A DNA stretch of 64,000 bases from Lysobacteraceae bacterium (GCA_028868545.1 JAGWUF010000002.1:1-64000); one strand, 5' to 3'; positions 16,128 through 24,056 are shown, numbered from the stretch's first letter. Program-made: numbers and translations. The notes: generated by a model not told the origin, from the letters alone.

Positions 16128-16715
16128 TCAGCCCTGACTGCGAAACTCCTCCACGAAATAGCCCCAGCAATCAGCGGTTTTCTTGGCAATGGCGGGGGTA
16201 CGGGCGGCGGTGACTTCGCACATGGGCACGCCATAAGCATCGTCATCGGTGTTCAGGAACAGATGCGTGCACTCATGCACCATGGTCTGGAATTTACTGT
16301 CTGCCGGGCGTTTGAATGGCCGATAGAGTGGCGATGAATTCCAGCTCAAATTGAGAATGATGCGGAAATTCTGACCTTCGGCCTGGCTCATCGGTTTCTG
16401 CCCATCGGTGAAATCCTGCCAGCCATCCAACGGCATTTTTGCCGCCGCAAATTCGCCACCACAGCGCTTTTGCAGCTTCGAAAAATGCACGTCGATGGGC
16501 TTGACATTGATCATGCTGGCCAGCATCGACAACTTCGGCCCCAGCTCACTCATCCATTGGTTGCTGTCATCCCCGAACCATTTCTTGCTTTCAGCGCGTC
16601 CACCGCCTTGCTGGATCTTCATGGCAGCACCACGCAAGGTTCCAATGATGGTGGGCTGCAGATTTATCAAGATTTGTTGATCGGCCGGGCCAAGTCCAGA
16701 ACAGTTGAATCCCAT
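16128..16715 (-). CDS. M35 (aspzincin)-like zinc metalloendopeptidase
   Basis: A 195-residue protein with the aspzincin signature: HECTH (His147, Glu148, His151) supplies two zinc ligands and the catalytic Glu. NTDDDAYG, six residues on, matches the family's GTxDxxYG, whose Asp is the third ligand. The N-terminus (MGFNCSGLGPADQQIL) has no signal peptide, unlike secreted deuterolysins. The ATG at 16715 has a strong AAGGAG site; longer in-frame starts upstream are not supported. Such leaderless M35-type domains are often effector or toxin modules, but no secretion gene is nearby. It is probably co-transcribed with the hydrolase gene downstream. Confidence 0.82.
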   Translation of the reverse strand: MGFNCSGLGPADQQILINLQPTIIGTLRGAAMKIQQGGGRAESKKWFGDDSNQWMSELGPKLSMLASMINVKPIDVHFSKLQKRCGGEFAAAKMPLDGWQDFTDGQKPMSQAEGQNFRIILNLSWNSSPLYRPFKRPADSKFQTMVHECTHLFLNTDDDAYGVPMCEVTAARTPAIAKKTADCWGYFVEEFRSQG

Positions 16716-17008
16716 CGGTGTACTCCTTAAATGTCGGGGGAATCGGCATGCATCCGCTGGACCGATACCGGTCGCTGCGATTGCGGGGCGCAAGTCCGGA
16801 ACTCCGGAATGCATTGCCGTACCGGGGTTAACGCAGGCATCGGTGGCGAGCGGACAGCGATGGCTTCGTGAATGGGGAGTCGTTGCGGCACCCGGCATTG
16901 CGCCAGCAGCGGGTGGGCGGGTGAACCTGCGTGAATTTGTCCCAAATCAAGACTTGCCAGTCGGCAACTGCTTACGCTGGCGCACTCGCCAGTCTCGAGT
17001 GTTCGTTC

Positions 17009-17740
17009 ATGCCGCAATCACTCCTTGCCAGCCGCTTGCTGGCGCTGTTGGACCTCACCAGTTTGGGGGAGGACGATAGTCCGATCAGGATTCGCGCCCT
17101 GTGTGCATCGGCGTGCACACCGTATGGCCAGCCTGCGGCGGTGTGCGTGTACCCCGAGCACGTCACCAGTGCGCGTGAAGCATTGGCCGGGACACCGATC
17201 AAGATTGCCAGCGTGGTGAACTTTCCGGAAGGTGGCGATGACCCGCAGCGGGTGCATCGGGAAACCCGTCGTGCGGTTGCGGCTGGTGCCGATGAAATCG
17301 ACATGGTATTGGCGTGGCGGGCGTTGAGGGCAGGCGATGCCGCGCGTGCCAAAGCGGGTGTGGAGGCCTGCCGGCAAGCCTGCGGAACCGGCATCACCTT
17401 GAAATTGATTTTGGAAACCGGCGAGTTGGCCAGCCCTGCATTGATCCGCGATGCAAGCGCGATCGGGTTGGATGCAGGGGTGGATTTCCTCAAAACATCC
17501 ACCGGCAAAGTGCCAGTCAATGCCACGTTGCCGGCAGCCACATTGATGCTGGATGCGATTGCCGAGCGTGGCGGGCAGTGTGGCCTCAAGGTTGCCGGGG
17601 GGATTCGCACGCTGGGCGAAGCGCAGCAGTATTTGGCGTTGGTCGATGCCAAACTGGGATCGGCTTGGGCAGCTCCGATGCGCTTTCGGATCGGTGCCAG
17701 TGCGTTGTTTGATGCCATCGTGGCAGAGTTGGGGCACTGA
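17009..17740 (+). CDS. deoC: Deoxyribose-phosphate aldolase
   Basis: Class I aldolase splitting 2-deoxyribose 5-phosphate into glyceraldehyde 3-phosphate and acetaldehyde, 243 residues. The block DFLKTSTGK carries the Schiff-base lysine. EIDMVLAWRALRAGD and KVAGGIRT match the family's E-x-D-M-V and second-lysine motifs. I chose the ATG at 17009 over an in-frame one at 16931 because it precedes the usual N-terminus (LLASRLLALLDLTSL). It is the first gene of a deoC-deoB-deoD operon. Confidence 0.93.
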   Translation: MPQSLLASRLLALLDLTSLGEDDSPIRIRALCASACTPYGQPAAVCVYPEHVTSAREALAGTPIKIASVVNFPEGGDDPQRVHRETRRAVAAGADEIDMVLAWRALRAGDAARAKAGVEACRQACGTGITLKLILETGELASPALIRDASAIGLDAGVDFLKTSTGKVPVNATLPAATLMLDAIAERGGQCGLKVAGGIRTLGEAQQYLALVDAKLGSAWAAPMRFRIGASALFDAIVAELGH

Positions 17741-17742
17741 GC

Positions 17743-18957
17743 ATGGCGCGTGCGATTTGGCTGGTACTGGATTCGCTGGGGATTGGCCATGCCCCGGATG
17801 CGGATGCATACGGCGACGCAGGTGCCGATACTTTCGGGCATATCGCAGCGGCGTGTGCGGCGGCACCGCGTGGGCCGTTGCAGCTGCCTAATCTCACACG
17901 GTTGGGCTTGCCAGCGGCGCATGCCTTGGCTGGCGGGCAGGTGGCTGCGGTGTTTGCTGCAGCGCCTGCACCGGTCGCGCTGTGGGGCTGCATGGCCGAG
18001 CAGGCCTGCGGCAAGGACACGCCGTCGGGGCATTGGGAAAGCGCGGGCGTGGTGTTGGATCGCCCATTCGGTGTGTTTGATGCGCCGCAAAACAGCTTCC
18101 CGCCCGAGTTGTTGGCGGCATTGGTGGACGCTGCGCAACTGCCCGGCGTGTTGGGCAACTGCCACGCGTCGGGTACTGAAATTCTTGATCGACTGGGGGC
18201 CGAACACATCGCCACCGGCAAGCCGATTGTGTACACATCGGCCGATTCGGTGTTTCAAATTGCAGCGCACGAGCAGGGTTTCGGCTTGCAGCGGCTGCTG
18301 ACGCTATGTGAATTGGCGCGGGCCCTGCTGGCACCGTACAACATAGGGCGTGTCATTGCCCGTCCGTTTATCGGCGCTGCCGCAACCGGTTTCCAGCGCA
18401 CCGGCAACCGCCGTGACTATGCACTACCTCCGCCGGCACCCACGCTGTTGGATGCCGTGCGTGCCGCAGGCGGCGAGGTGATTGCGGTCGGCAAAATCTC
18501 GGATATTTTTGCGGCGCAAGGGGTTGGCCGTAGCGTGCATGCCAGTGGTCATGATGCATTGTTTGATGCCACCCTTGACGCGTTGACGCAAGCGGGCGAT
18601 GGGGCATTGATTGCCACCAATTTCGTCGACTTCGATAGCGTGTACGGGCATCGCCGCGATGTTTTTGGCTATGCCGCCGCGCTGGAGCACTTCGATGCGC
18701 GTCTGCCGCAATTACTCGAGTACCTGCGCGCCGATGACCTGTTGCTGCTCAGTGCCGACCACGGCTGCGATCCCACATGGCCGGGCAGTGATCACACCCG
18801 CGAGCAAGTACCGCTGCTGGCGTATAGCCCCGGGCTGGCTCCGCGTGCACTTGGCAAGCGGTCGAGTTTTGCCGATTTGGGCCAAGGCATTGCCACCCAT
18901 CTGGGCTTGCCGGCGTTATCGGCAGGCCGCTGTTTCTTGACAAGTCAAGCCGCATGA
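17743..18957 (+). CDS. deoB: Phosphopentomutase
   Basis: Converts (deoxy)ribose 1-phosphate to the 5-phosphate, feeding DeoC. It has 404 residues, as in E. coli. The N-terminal LVLDSLGIGHAPDADAYGD has the first metal aspartate and GADTFGHIA follows. GKDTPSGHWE contains the catalytic threonine. NFVDFDSVYGHRRD and LLLSADHGCDPTWPGSDHTRE give the remaining manganese ligands. It starts two bases after the deoC stop. Confidence 0.96.
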   Translation: MARAIWLVLDSLGIGHAPDADAYGDAGADTFGHIAAACAAAPRGPLQLPNLTRLGLPAAHALAGGQVAAVFAAAPAPVALWGCMAEQACGKDTPSGHWESAGVVLDRPFGVFDAPQNSFPPELLAALVDAAQLPGVLGNCHASGTEILDRLGAEHIATGKPIVYTSADSVFQIAAHEQGFGLQRLLTLCELARALLAPYNIGRVIARPFIGAAATGFQRTGNRRDYALPPPAPTLLDAVRAAGGEVIAVGKISDIFAAQGVGRSVHASGHDALFDATLDALTQAGDGALIATNFVDFDSVYGHRRDVFGYAAALEHFDARLPQLLEYLRADDLLLLSADHGCDPTWPGSDHTREQVPLLAYSPGLAPRALGKRSSFADLGQGIATHLGLPALSAGRCFLTSQAA

Positions 18958-19658
18958 CAACCCTGCACATCGAAGCCGAACCCGGCACCATCGCCGACAC
19001 CGTATTGCTGCCTGGCGATCCGCTGCGCGCCCGCTTTCTTGCCGGCGCCTTGCTTGCTGCACCTCATCAAATCAATGCGCGGCGCAACATGCTGGGCTAC
19101 ACCGGCCAATACAATGGGCAGCGCGTGACCATCCTGGGGGGTGGCATGGGGATCCCCTCCACGGCCATCTACGTCACCGAGCTCGCCCGCGGTTTTGGGG
19201 TACGCACCATCATTCGCGTGGGCACTTGCGGCGGCATTGGTGATGTTGCGGTCGGCGATGTGTTGTTGGCGCAATCGGGCAGCACGGATTCTCGTTTCAA
19301 CCGCATGCAGTTTGGCGGCCATGATCTTTCGGCATGTGCCGATTTCGGGCTGCTGCAACGTGCCGTGCAGGCGGGTCAAGCGCAAGGCTTGTCCGTGCGT
19401 GTCGCCAATGTATTCAGTACCGATTGCTTTTACGACGGGGATCCGGAAATACTGAGACTGCTGCACAAGCACCGGATCTGCGGCATCGAAATGGAAACCG
19501 CCGGCCTGTACGGCCTGGCAATGCGGGAGGGCTTCCAAGCGCTGGCCATCCTCGCCGTCAGCGATCACCTGGAGACGGGCGCAACCATGCCGGCCATCGA
19601 ACGTGAACAGGGCTTGGTACGCATTGCGAAATTGGCGTTGGCCAGCGCTATTCAATAG
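18954..19658 (+). CDS. deoD: Purine nucleoside phosphorylase (DeoD type)
   Basis: Phosphorolysis of purine (deoxy)nucleosides to base and (deoxy)ribose 1-phosphate. It has 234 residues, close to the hexameric E. coli enzyme. LLPGDPLRARFLA (phosphate-binding arginine), IIRVGTCGGIGD, EMETAGLYGLA (ribose-binding Met/Glu) and AILAVSDHLETG (catalytic Asp) are all present. Its ATG overlaps the deoB stop (ATGA), so translation is coupled. deoA (thymidine phosphorylase) is missing from the operon, so only the purine branch is encoded here. Confidence 0.96.
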   Translation: MTTLHIEAEPGTIADTVLLPGDPLRARFLAGALLAAPHQINARRNMLGYTGQYNGQRVTILGGGMGIPSTAIYVTELARGFGVRTIIRVGTCGGIGDVAVGDVLLAQSGSTDSRFNRMQFGGHDLSACADFGLLQRAVQAGQAQGLSVRVANVFSTDCFYDGDPEILRLLHKHRICGIEMETAGLYGLAMREGFQALAILAVSDHLETGATMPAIEREQGLVRIAKLALASAIQ

Positions 19659-19695
19659 GCGCCAGGCGCAGGTTGCCCGATATGGACTACACGTG

Positions 19696-20532
19696 TTATT
19701 TGCGCACGGCAAGCACGCCATCCAACGCCAGTTCGGCGCGGAAGCCGGCGATCTGCAAGCGGCGTGCCACTTCGCGGGGCACGTCACGGCCGGAGGTCAG
19801 TTTGTTGGGGCTACCGGTGTAGTGGAATAATCGCCCACCGCGTTTGAGTACGCGAGCCAGTTGGTCGTAGAACGCTTGTGAATAAAGCTCGCCTGCGATG
19901 CCAAATCGCGGCGGATCATGCAGTACGGCATCAAAGCTGGCATCAGGCATTCGGGTAATCGCCTCAGCTGCATCGGCATGGGTCAAGTGCAATCGGTCAT
20001 CGCTGTGGTCGGGGTCCGGTGACCACGGGTTAAGCGTGCGCAGCCACAGCACATCCTCGTTCTTTTCGAAGGATTGCATGCGGGCAACACCGGCATCCAG
20101 GCAGCAACGCGCGAAATAACCCAGCCCACCGCAGGTATCCAGCACGACTTTGCCTGCAGGTTGCACCAGCGCTACTTTGCGGCGCGCATCATCCAGCGGC
20201 GATTCCTTTGCGGTGGGCAGCATCTTGATGCCGTCGATTTCGAATGTCGGCACATTCCATTCGGTAGGTACCAATTTGATCAACTTGCCGGCATAGCGCG
20301 AAATGGGGGCAAACGCTTCGCCATCGAAGTAGTAAAGCGTGCGTTCTTTTGGTTTGCCGGGGTAGGGCAGGTGTTGCCCACGCCATTGCCAGCCTTCGGC
20401 ATCCAAAGCCACGGTTTCCACGCTTCGACCCAGATCAAACGAACCTTGCCAGCAGTTGTTGCCGGCATCACGCGACGCCAATAGGGCAGTCGCGATGGAG
20501 TGAGTGAGTAGCGGGGTTGGCAGGTGGCGCAT
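19696..20532 (-). CDS. Class I SAM-dependent methyltransferase
   Basis: A 278-residue protein. VVLDTCGGLGYFARCCLDAGV is motif I with the glycine-rich SAM loop, QSFEKNEDVL supplies the acidic residue at the end of strand 2, and VLHDPPRF is a DPP(R/Y) motif IV like that of N-methyltransferases. VLKRGGRLFHYTGSP follows as motif VI. The first 100 residues are an N-terminal extension with WRGQHLPYPGKPKERTLYY. The frame is open upstream to 20706, but MRHLPTPLLTH at 20532 is the sensible start. The substrate may be RNA or protein; not assignable. Confidence 0.78.
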   Translation of the reverse strand: MRHLPTPLLTHSIATALLASRDAGNNCWQGSFDLGRSVETVALDAEGWQWRGQHLPYPGKPKERTLYYFDGEAFAPISRYAGKLIKLVPTEWNVPTFEIDGIKMLPTAKESPLDDARRKVALVQPAGKVVLDTCGGLGYFARCCLDAGVARMQSFEKNEDVLWLRTLNPWSPDPDHSDDRLHLTHADAAEAITRMPDASFDAVLHDPPRFGIAGELYSQAFYDQLARVLKRGGRLFHYTGSPNKLTSGRDVPREVARRLQIAGFRAELALDGVLAVRK

Positions 20533-20656
20533 ATGCAAATGATACGGGGTGGTGGAGCACTTGCAGATGGATTCTTTGCTGGAAGCGTCGCGCTGGGCGT
20601 GACCCAAGGTCGATTCCACTGGACAATAGGGGCATCTGGATCTGCACCGAGAGCTT

Positions 20657-21544
20657 ATGCGTGTCCTTCGTCTTGTTTTGATCGCCCTGATCGTGGCGGT
20701 CAGCACAATTGTTCATGTTCTTCCGTTGTTGCTGCTGGCATTGATCAAGGCCATGCTGCCATTGCCGCGCTTTCGCATTGCTTGCAACCCGCTGTTGAGC
20801 GGACTGGCCGAAAGCTGGATAGGGGTAAACAACTGGATGTGGACCCATCTCACCGATACCCGCCTGCAACTTTCCGGTGACAGCGGGTTTCACATGGGGG
20901 GGCACTATCTGGTGTTGGCCAATCACCAGAGCTGGGTGGACATTCTGACCTTGCAAAAAGCCTTCAACCGGCGCATTCCATTGCTGCGTTTTTTTCTGAA
21001 GCGGCAACTGTTTTGGGTGCCATTGCTGGGGCTGGCATGGTGGGCACTGGATTTCCCGTTCATGGGCCGCTACAGCCCCAAGCAAGTGGCCAGGAATCCG
21101 GCGCTGGCTGGCCGCGATATCGCTGCCACCCGGCGTGCGTGTGAGAAATTCAGTGCCATTCCGATTGCCATCATGAATTTTGTGGAAGGCACCCGGTTCA
21201 CGTCCGACAAGCATGCCAAACAAGACTCACCGTATCAGCATCTGCTCAAACCCAAATCGGGTGGGGTGGCCTTCGTGCTGGATGCGATGGGGCAGGGCTT
21301 GCATGCCATCTTGGATGTCAGCATCGCCTATCCTGCGGGCAAACCCGCCCTGCTGGATCTGTTGATGAACCGGATTCCTGTCGTGCGGGTGGATGTGCGC
21401 CAGCGCGAGATTCCGCAGGAATTCATTGGCGGCGACTACCAGAACGATCGCGAATTCCGTGTGCGTTTCCAACGCTGGATGAATACCGTGTGGCAGGACA
21501 AAGATGCAAGGCTCGATCAATTGCTGGTTCAGTCTGCGACTTGA
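20657..21544 (+). CDS. 1-acyl-glycerol-3-phosphate acyltransferase (YihG/PlsC type)
   Basis: A 295-residue membrane acyltransferase of the PlsC superfamily. An N-terminal span (LRLVLIALIVAVSTIVHVLPLLLLALI) is followed by NHQSWVD near residue 92, the catalytic NHx4D motif. MNFVEGTRFT near residue 173 is the substrate-phosphate motif. FPFMGRYSPKQV and the Lys-rich PYQHLLKPKSGG block resemble YihG. It probably acylates lysophosphatidic acid in phospholipid synthesis. Divergent from the methyltransferase gene. Confidence 0.88.
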   Translation: MRVLRLVLIALIVAVSTIVHVLPLLLLALIKAMLPLPRFRIACNPLLSGLAESWIGVNNWMWTHLTDTRLQLSGDSGFHMGGHYLVLANHQSWVDILTLQKAFNRRIPLLRFFLKRQLFWVPLLGLAWWALDFPFMGRYSPKQVARNPALAGRDIAATRRACEKFSAIPIAIMNFVEGTRFTSDKHAKQDSPYQHLLKPKSGGVAFVLDAMGQGLHAILDVSIAYPAGKPALLDLLMNRIPVVRVDVRQREIPQEFIGGDYQNDREFRVRFQRWMNTVWQDKDARLDQLLVQSAT

Positions 21545-21609
21545 TCGGTGTCAACCATTTCCGCGTGACATCGCTCATGATCGAAATATTCCACCTTGGA
21601 GATCACCGT

Positions 21610-22149
21610 ATGAATGCCATTACACGTCCGCGCTACACCCCGGTATTGCGTCGCCTGCATTGGTTGACGGCGATTTTGATTGTCTTGGCCTACGTGCTGA
21701 TTGAGCAGCGCGGCATCTTTCCTCGTGGTAGCGGTGGCCGTGTTGCGATGATGCAGGGGCATTTCTGGGTAGGCATCAGCATCTTCTTGCTGGTTTGGGT
21801 TCGGCTTGCCGCCCGCTTGCGCGGCGGTGCGCCGGCTATCACGCCGCCGCTGGACAAAATCACCGGCATGGCTTCGAAGTTGATGCATTTGGTGCTGTAC
21901 GCATTTTTCATCGTGATGCCGCTGCTGGGTCTGGCCACGGTTTGGACCGATGGCAAAGAGATCATGATTCCGTTTACCAGCATCGTGCTGCCGGCCCTAT
22001 TGCCGGAAAACGAAGAGCTGGCACACCAGCTGGAAGATTTGCACGGCACCATTGGTGAAGTGTTTTACTGGGTCATCGGTGCACACGTCCTGGCGGCACT
22101 TTGGCACCATTTTGGCCGTCATGACGACACCCTGAAGCGGATGCTGTGA
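21610..22149 (+). CDS. Cytochrome b561
   Basis: A 179-residue four-helix di-haem membrane protein that passes electrons between quinol and partner proteins. LRRLHWLTAILIVLAYVL holds the first haem histidine, MQGHFWVGISIFLLVWVRLAARLR the second, and LMHLVLYAFFIVMPLLG and HGTIGEVFYWVIGAHVLAALWHHF the last two. This is the CybB (b561) pattern. The ATG at 21610 is chosen because it opens directly on the first helix; the frame is open further up into the acyltransferase gene. Confidence 0.9.
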   Translation: MNAITRPRYTPVLRRLHWLTAILIVLAYVLIEQRGIFPRGSGGRVAMMQGHFWVGISIFLLVWVRLAARLRGGAPAITPPLDKITGMASKLMHLVLYAFFIVMPLLGLATVWTDGKEIMIPFTSIVLPALLPENEELAHQLEDLHGTIGEVFYWVIGAHVLAALWHHFGRHDDTLKRML

Positions 22150-22247
22150 GGGTAGGGCAAGCTTGACCTTGGTCAACTCACGGCAGTGGATGCGCGCGCA
22201 CAATCTTCTGCGTGCGCTGCATCGCGCGTGTTTGACGGAAAGACGAC

Positions 22248-22481
22248 ATGGAATATCGAGTGACGCTGGCCACGACGGCCCCTGATCTTGCCGTGATTGA
22301 CGATGCCATCCGGGAGGCAGATCCGGCCGCGTTGGTGGATCAAGACCCCACCGATGGCGCGCTGCGGGTAACCGCATGGATCAACGCCGAAGAGCTGGCA
22401 GCGGTGTTGGCACAGACGGGGATTACGGTTACCCGCGTGGAATTGCAGCCATCGGTTTGTTGTGGCGATTGCAGCGGCTGA
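22248..22481 (+). CDS. Small acidic protein with Cys-rich tail
   Basis: A 77-residue protein, acidic (many Asp and Glu), ending in VCCGDCSG. The body alternates strand and helix (YRVTLATTAPDLAVIDDAIRE, then ITVTRVELQPS) and could be a small ferredoxin-like fold of about 70 residues. The three cysteines at the very end could bind metal. I do not recognise a family. It is a single gene just before ssrA, with a plausible GACGGAAAGACG ribosome site. Confidence 0.62.
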   Translation: MEYRVTLATTAPDLAVIDDAIREADPAALVDQDPTDGALRVTAWINAEELAAVLAQTGITVTRVELQPSVCCGDCSG

Positions 22482-22537
22482 GCATACTGGCGAACACGGA
22501 AAATCCGATGCAGGATGAACCGCGGTTACGCGCTGAC

Positions 22538-22565
22538 TTGTGTATCCGCGCCGCGTCCCTATACT
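22538..22565 (+). promoter_or_regulatory. Sigma-70 type promoter of ssrA
   Basis: TTGTGT (22538-22543), 16 bp, then TATACT (22560-22565). It ends 27 bp before the mature 5' end of tmRNA, leaving a short leader for RNase P to remove. Confidence 0.6.
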
Positions 22566-22592
22566 GCAAGAGTCGGTGATAGCGACATTCCC

Positions 22593-22945
22593 GGGGGTGC
22601 ACTGGCTTCGACGGGGGTAGCGAAATCGCACGGCGCATGCCGAGGGGGTAGCTTTCCTCGTAAATCCAGCTGCAAAACTCTAGTTGCCAACGACGACAAC
22701 TACGCTCTGGCCGCTTAAGGCCTAGCCCCGAACCCACTTGTGCCTGTGCTCGTGGATGTAGGGTCATCATCACAGGATAGGTTCCGGCGGCGACCCGCCA
22801 ACCGGATCCAAAATTTAGCGGGTGTGGATGACGGCGTGCTTCGCACGGTGTGTTGCCGGCATTCGAGACCAAACACCGCGCTAAGCATGTAGTGCCGGGC
22901 ATGGAGCATCTTCGGACGGGGGTTCAATTCCCCCCACCTCCACCA
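22593..22945 (+). ncRNA. ssrA: Transfer-messenger RNA (tmRNA)
   Basis: Rescues stalled ribosomes with SmpB. The 5' end GGGGGTG (22593-22599) pairs with CACCTCC (22935-22941) to make the acceptor stem; A and an encoded CCA close the RNA at 22945. The 5' part has the tRNA-like GCACTGGCTTCGACGGGGG. The T-arm is GGGTTCAATTCCCC at the 3' end. The tag frame runs GCC AAC GAC GAC AAC to TAA (22686-22718) and adds ANDDNYALAA, a normal proteobacterial degradation tag. Length 353 nt, one-piece type. The partner gene smpB lies at 42723 in this window. Confidence 0.97.
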
Positions 22946-22950
22946 ATAAC

Positions 22951-22984
22951 AAAACCCCAACCGTTCTCGGTTGGGGTTTTTTTT
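22951..22984 (+). terminator. Rho-independent terminator of ssrA
   Basis: AAAACCCCAACCG-TTCT-CGGTTGGGGTTTTTTTT: a 9-bp GC-rich stem extended by A-T pairs and an eight-T run, five bases after the tmRNA CCA end. Confidence 0.92.
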
Positions 22985-23138
22985 GCCTGATCGCGCCAGT
23001 TCCCGCGTGTTGTTGGGGGAGAAGCACTCCCTGAATGCCTCCTCGATGCTGTATTTGTGTTTCGATGCGGGCCATGAGCTGATTTCTTTGACTATTTCAA
23101 TTGGGCAAAACGGTAGATCGATGGGTGAGGGCCTTGCG

Positions 23139-23303
23139 CTATGCGCTGATATCGCGCTGCTCGATCTTGAGTTTCTTGAATGCATCGGCATTCGCTATGT
23201 AGGCCCGTTGCAGACCCTTGCTGCTACGCAGAATGTCGTTGATCGGGCCGCTGGCTTTATCAAGCGCCTCAAGGACAACCTTCAGGTGCAGAGAATCAGC
23301 CAT
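23139..23303 (-). pseudogene. N-terminal fragment of a P2-like phage tail tape-measure protein
   Basis: Fifty-four codons from an ATG at 23303 to a TAG at 23139. The sequence MADSLHLKVVLEALDKASGP and then INDILRSSKGLQRAY is a typical N-terminus of P2-type tail tape-measure proteins, which normally exceed 700 residues. The body of the gene is gone; the next landmark is the ssrA terminator. It is the last piece of the decayed tail operon. Confidence 0.75.
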
Positions 23304-23333
23304 GACGCACCACCGCTGCGCCGTGGCTAAAAC

Positions 23334-23618
23334 TTAGCTGTTGGGCTGCGTTGTTTTGGCTTGTTCTTCCAGCAGTCGCATAACCGCGCGGGCACCGTCC
23401 GGGAATGATGGCGTGATGGGCGCTTTGGTAGGCTTGTGCTGCATGGCGAGAATTTCTCGCTCGATGAGCTCCCCTTCCTCCACCAACAGTACCCATGCGC
23501 GATGTCCGGTGCTTGCCGGCGGCGACACCCAATCCACCATCGGCTTGATGATGCCGTGCAACGCCGATGACGCGCCGCCAACCAGCAATAGCGCAACGAT
23601 GATGATCAGGATTTCCAT
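23334..23618 (-). CDS. Small membrane protein in phage-tail remnant
   Basis: A 94-residue protein with an N-terminal membrane span (MEILIIIVALLLVGGASSALHG) and a polar C-terminal part (VLLVEEGELIEREILAMQHK onward). It lies between the GpE-like and tape-measure fragments on the same strand, with short spacing (15 and 30 bp), so it is probably a phage gene that is still intact. Alternatively it is a host gene captured there. No recognisable domain. Confidence 0.55.
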   Translation of the reverse strand: MEILIIIVALLLVGGASSALHGIIKPMVDWVSPPASTGHRAWVLLVEEGELIEREILAMQHKPTKAPITPSFPDGARAVMRLLEEQAKTTQPNS

Positions 23619-23633
23619 ACCCCAATCCTACCA

Positions 23634-23747
23634 TCACTCCGCCTCGCATCGTTCCCGTGCCCGCTCGCGCCATGCCATCAGCTCCGTTAGTTCCATGCCG
23701 TCCATCGCCTGCGGTGGCCAGTGAAAGACCACCGCAATATCCGCCAT
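23634..23747 (-). CDS. GpE-family phage tail protein
   Basis: A 37-residue protein beginning MADIAVVFHWPPQAMDGMEL and ending MAWRERARERCEAE. This closely follows the P2 GpE+E' extension family, where A-D-I-A-x-x-F-x-W and the L-x-E-L-x-x-W-R-E-R-A block are conserved. In P2 this product comes from a frameshift extension of gpE and acts as tail assembly chaperone. It appears intact but has no working tail operon around it. Confidence 0.8.
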   Translation of the reverse strand: MADIAVVFHWPPQAMDGMELTELMAWRERARERCEAE

Positions 23748-23755
23748 GGCGTCTT

Positions 23756-23941
23756 CTACGCGGTTGGGGAGGCCGGCAGGTTCGCCTTGTCGGCCTTGCT
23801 CATGAAAAAACCCAGCACCTCGGTGCCAATGGCGGTCAAGTCCACCAAGTCCAGCTGGCCCACATCGTGCGCGGTCAAGGTGGGGGTGGTGATGCGCGGC
23901 AGCACGGTGATCAGCGCGGCCACGTCCAACAACAAGCCCAC
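23756..23941 (-). pseudogene. N-truncated phage tail assembly protein (P2 gpE type)
   Basis: The conserved C-terminal part ITVLPRITTPTLTAHDVGQL and then DLTAIGTEVLGFFM is characteristic of P2-like tail assembly proteins of about 90 residues. Only about 61 residues from an internal ATG are left. The matching frame continues upstream for about six more codons (to the RRQVG part) and then meets a TAG near 23960. The break is about 30 bp from the dif-like site, so the phage sequence was cut at or near dif. Confidence 0.7.
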
Positions 23942-23989
23942 CTGCCTGCGGATGCACGGAACGTGAGTCTAGTAATTTTTCATCCAATA

Positions 23990-24017
23990 ACTTCGCATAA
24001 TGCATATTATGTCAAAT
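23990..24017 (+). other. dif: dif site (XerC/XerD recombination site of the chromosome terminus)
   Basis: ACTTCGCATAA-TGCATA-TTATGTCAAAT. Compared with E. coli dif (GGTGCGCATAA-TGTATA-TTATGTTAAAT), the XerC arm matches 8 of 11, the centre 5 of 6 and the XerD arm 10 of 11, giving 23 of 28. The site is in an intergenic gap. Each chromosome has one; XerCD resolve chromosome dimers there under FtsK control. KOPS-like octamers point toward it from both sides of the window, as expected. Confidence 0.88.
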
Positions 24018-24056
24018 GCGGACAAGGCCGAACATGGCTAGTGCATCCGGAATCGT

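Noticed and set aside
22715-23191. A minus-strand frame of 158 codons across tmRNA
   Set aside because: Most of it is antisense to tmRNA and its terminator, so coding is unlikely, although its upstream part could hold more phage debris.
23985-24017. loxP-like sequence (ATAACTTCG then a symmetrical core)
   Set aside because: The left end resembles loxP, but the 28-bp core and the right arm fit dif far better, and loxP needs two 13-bp identical arms.
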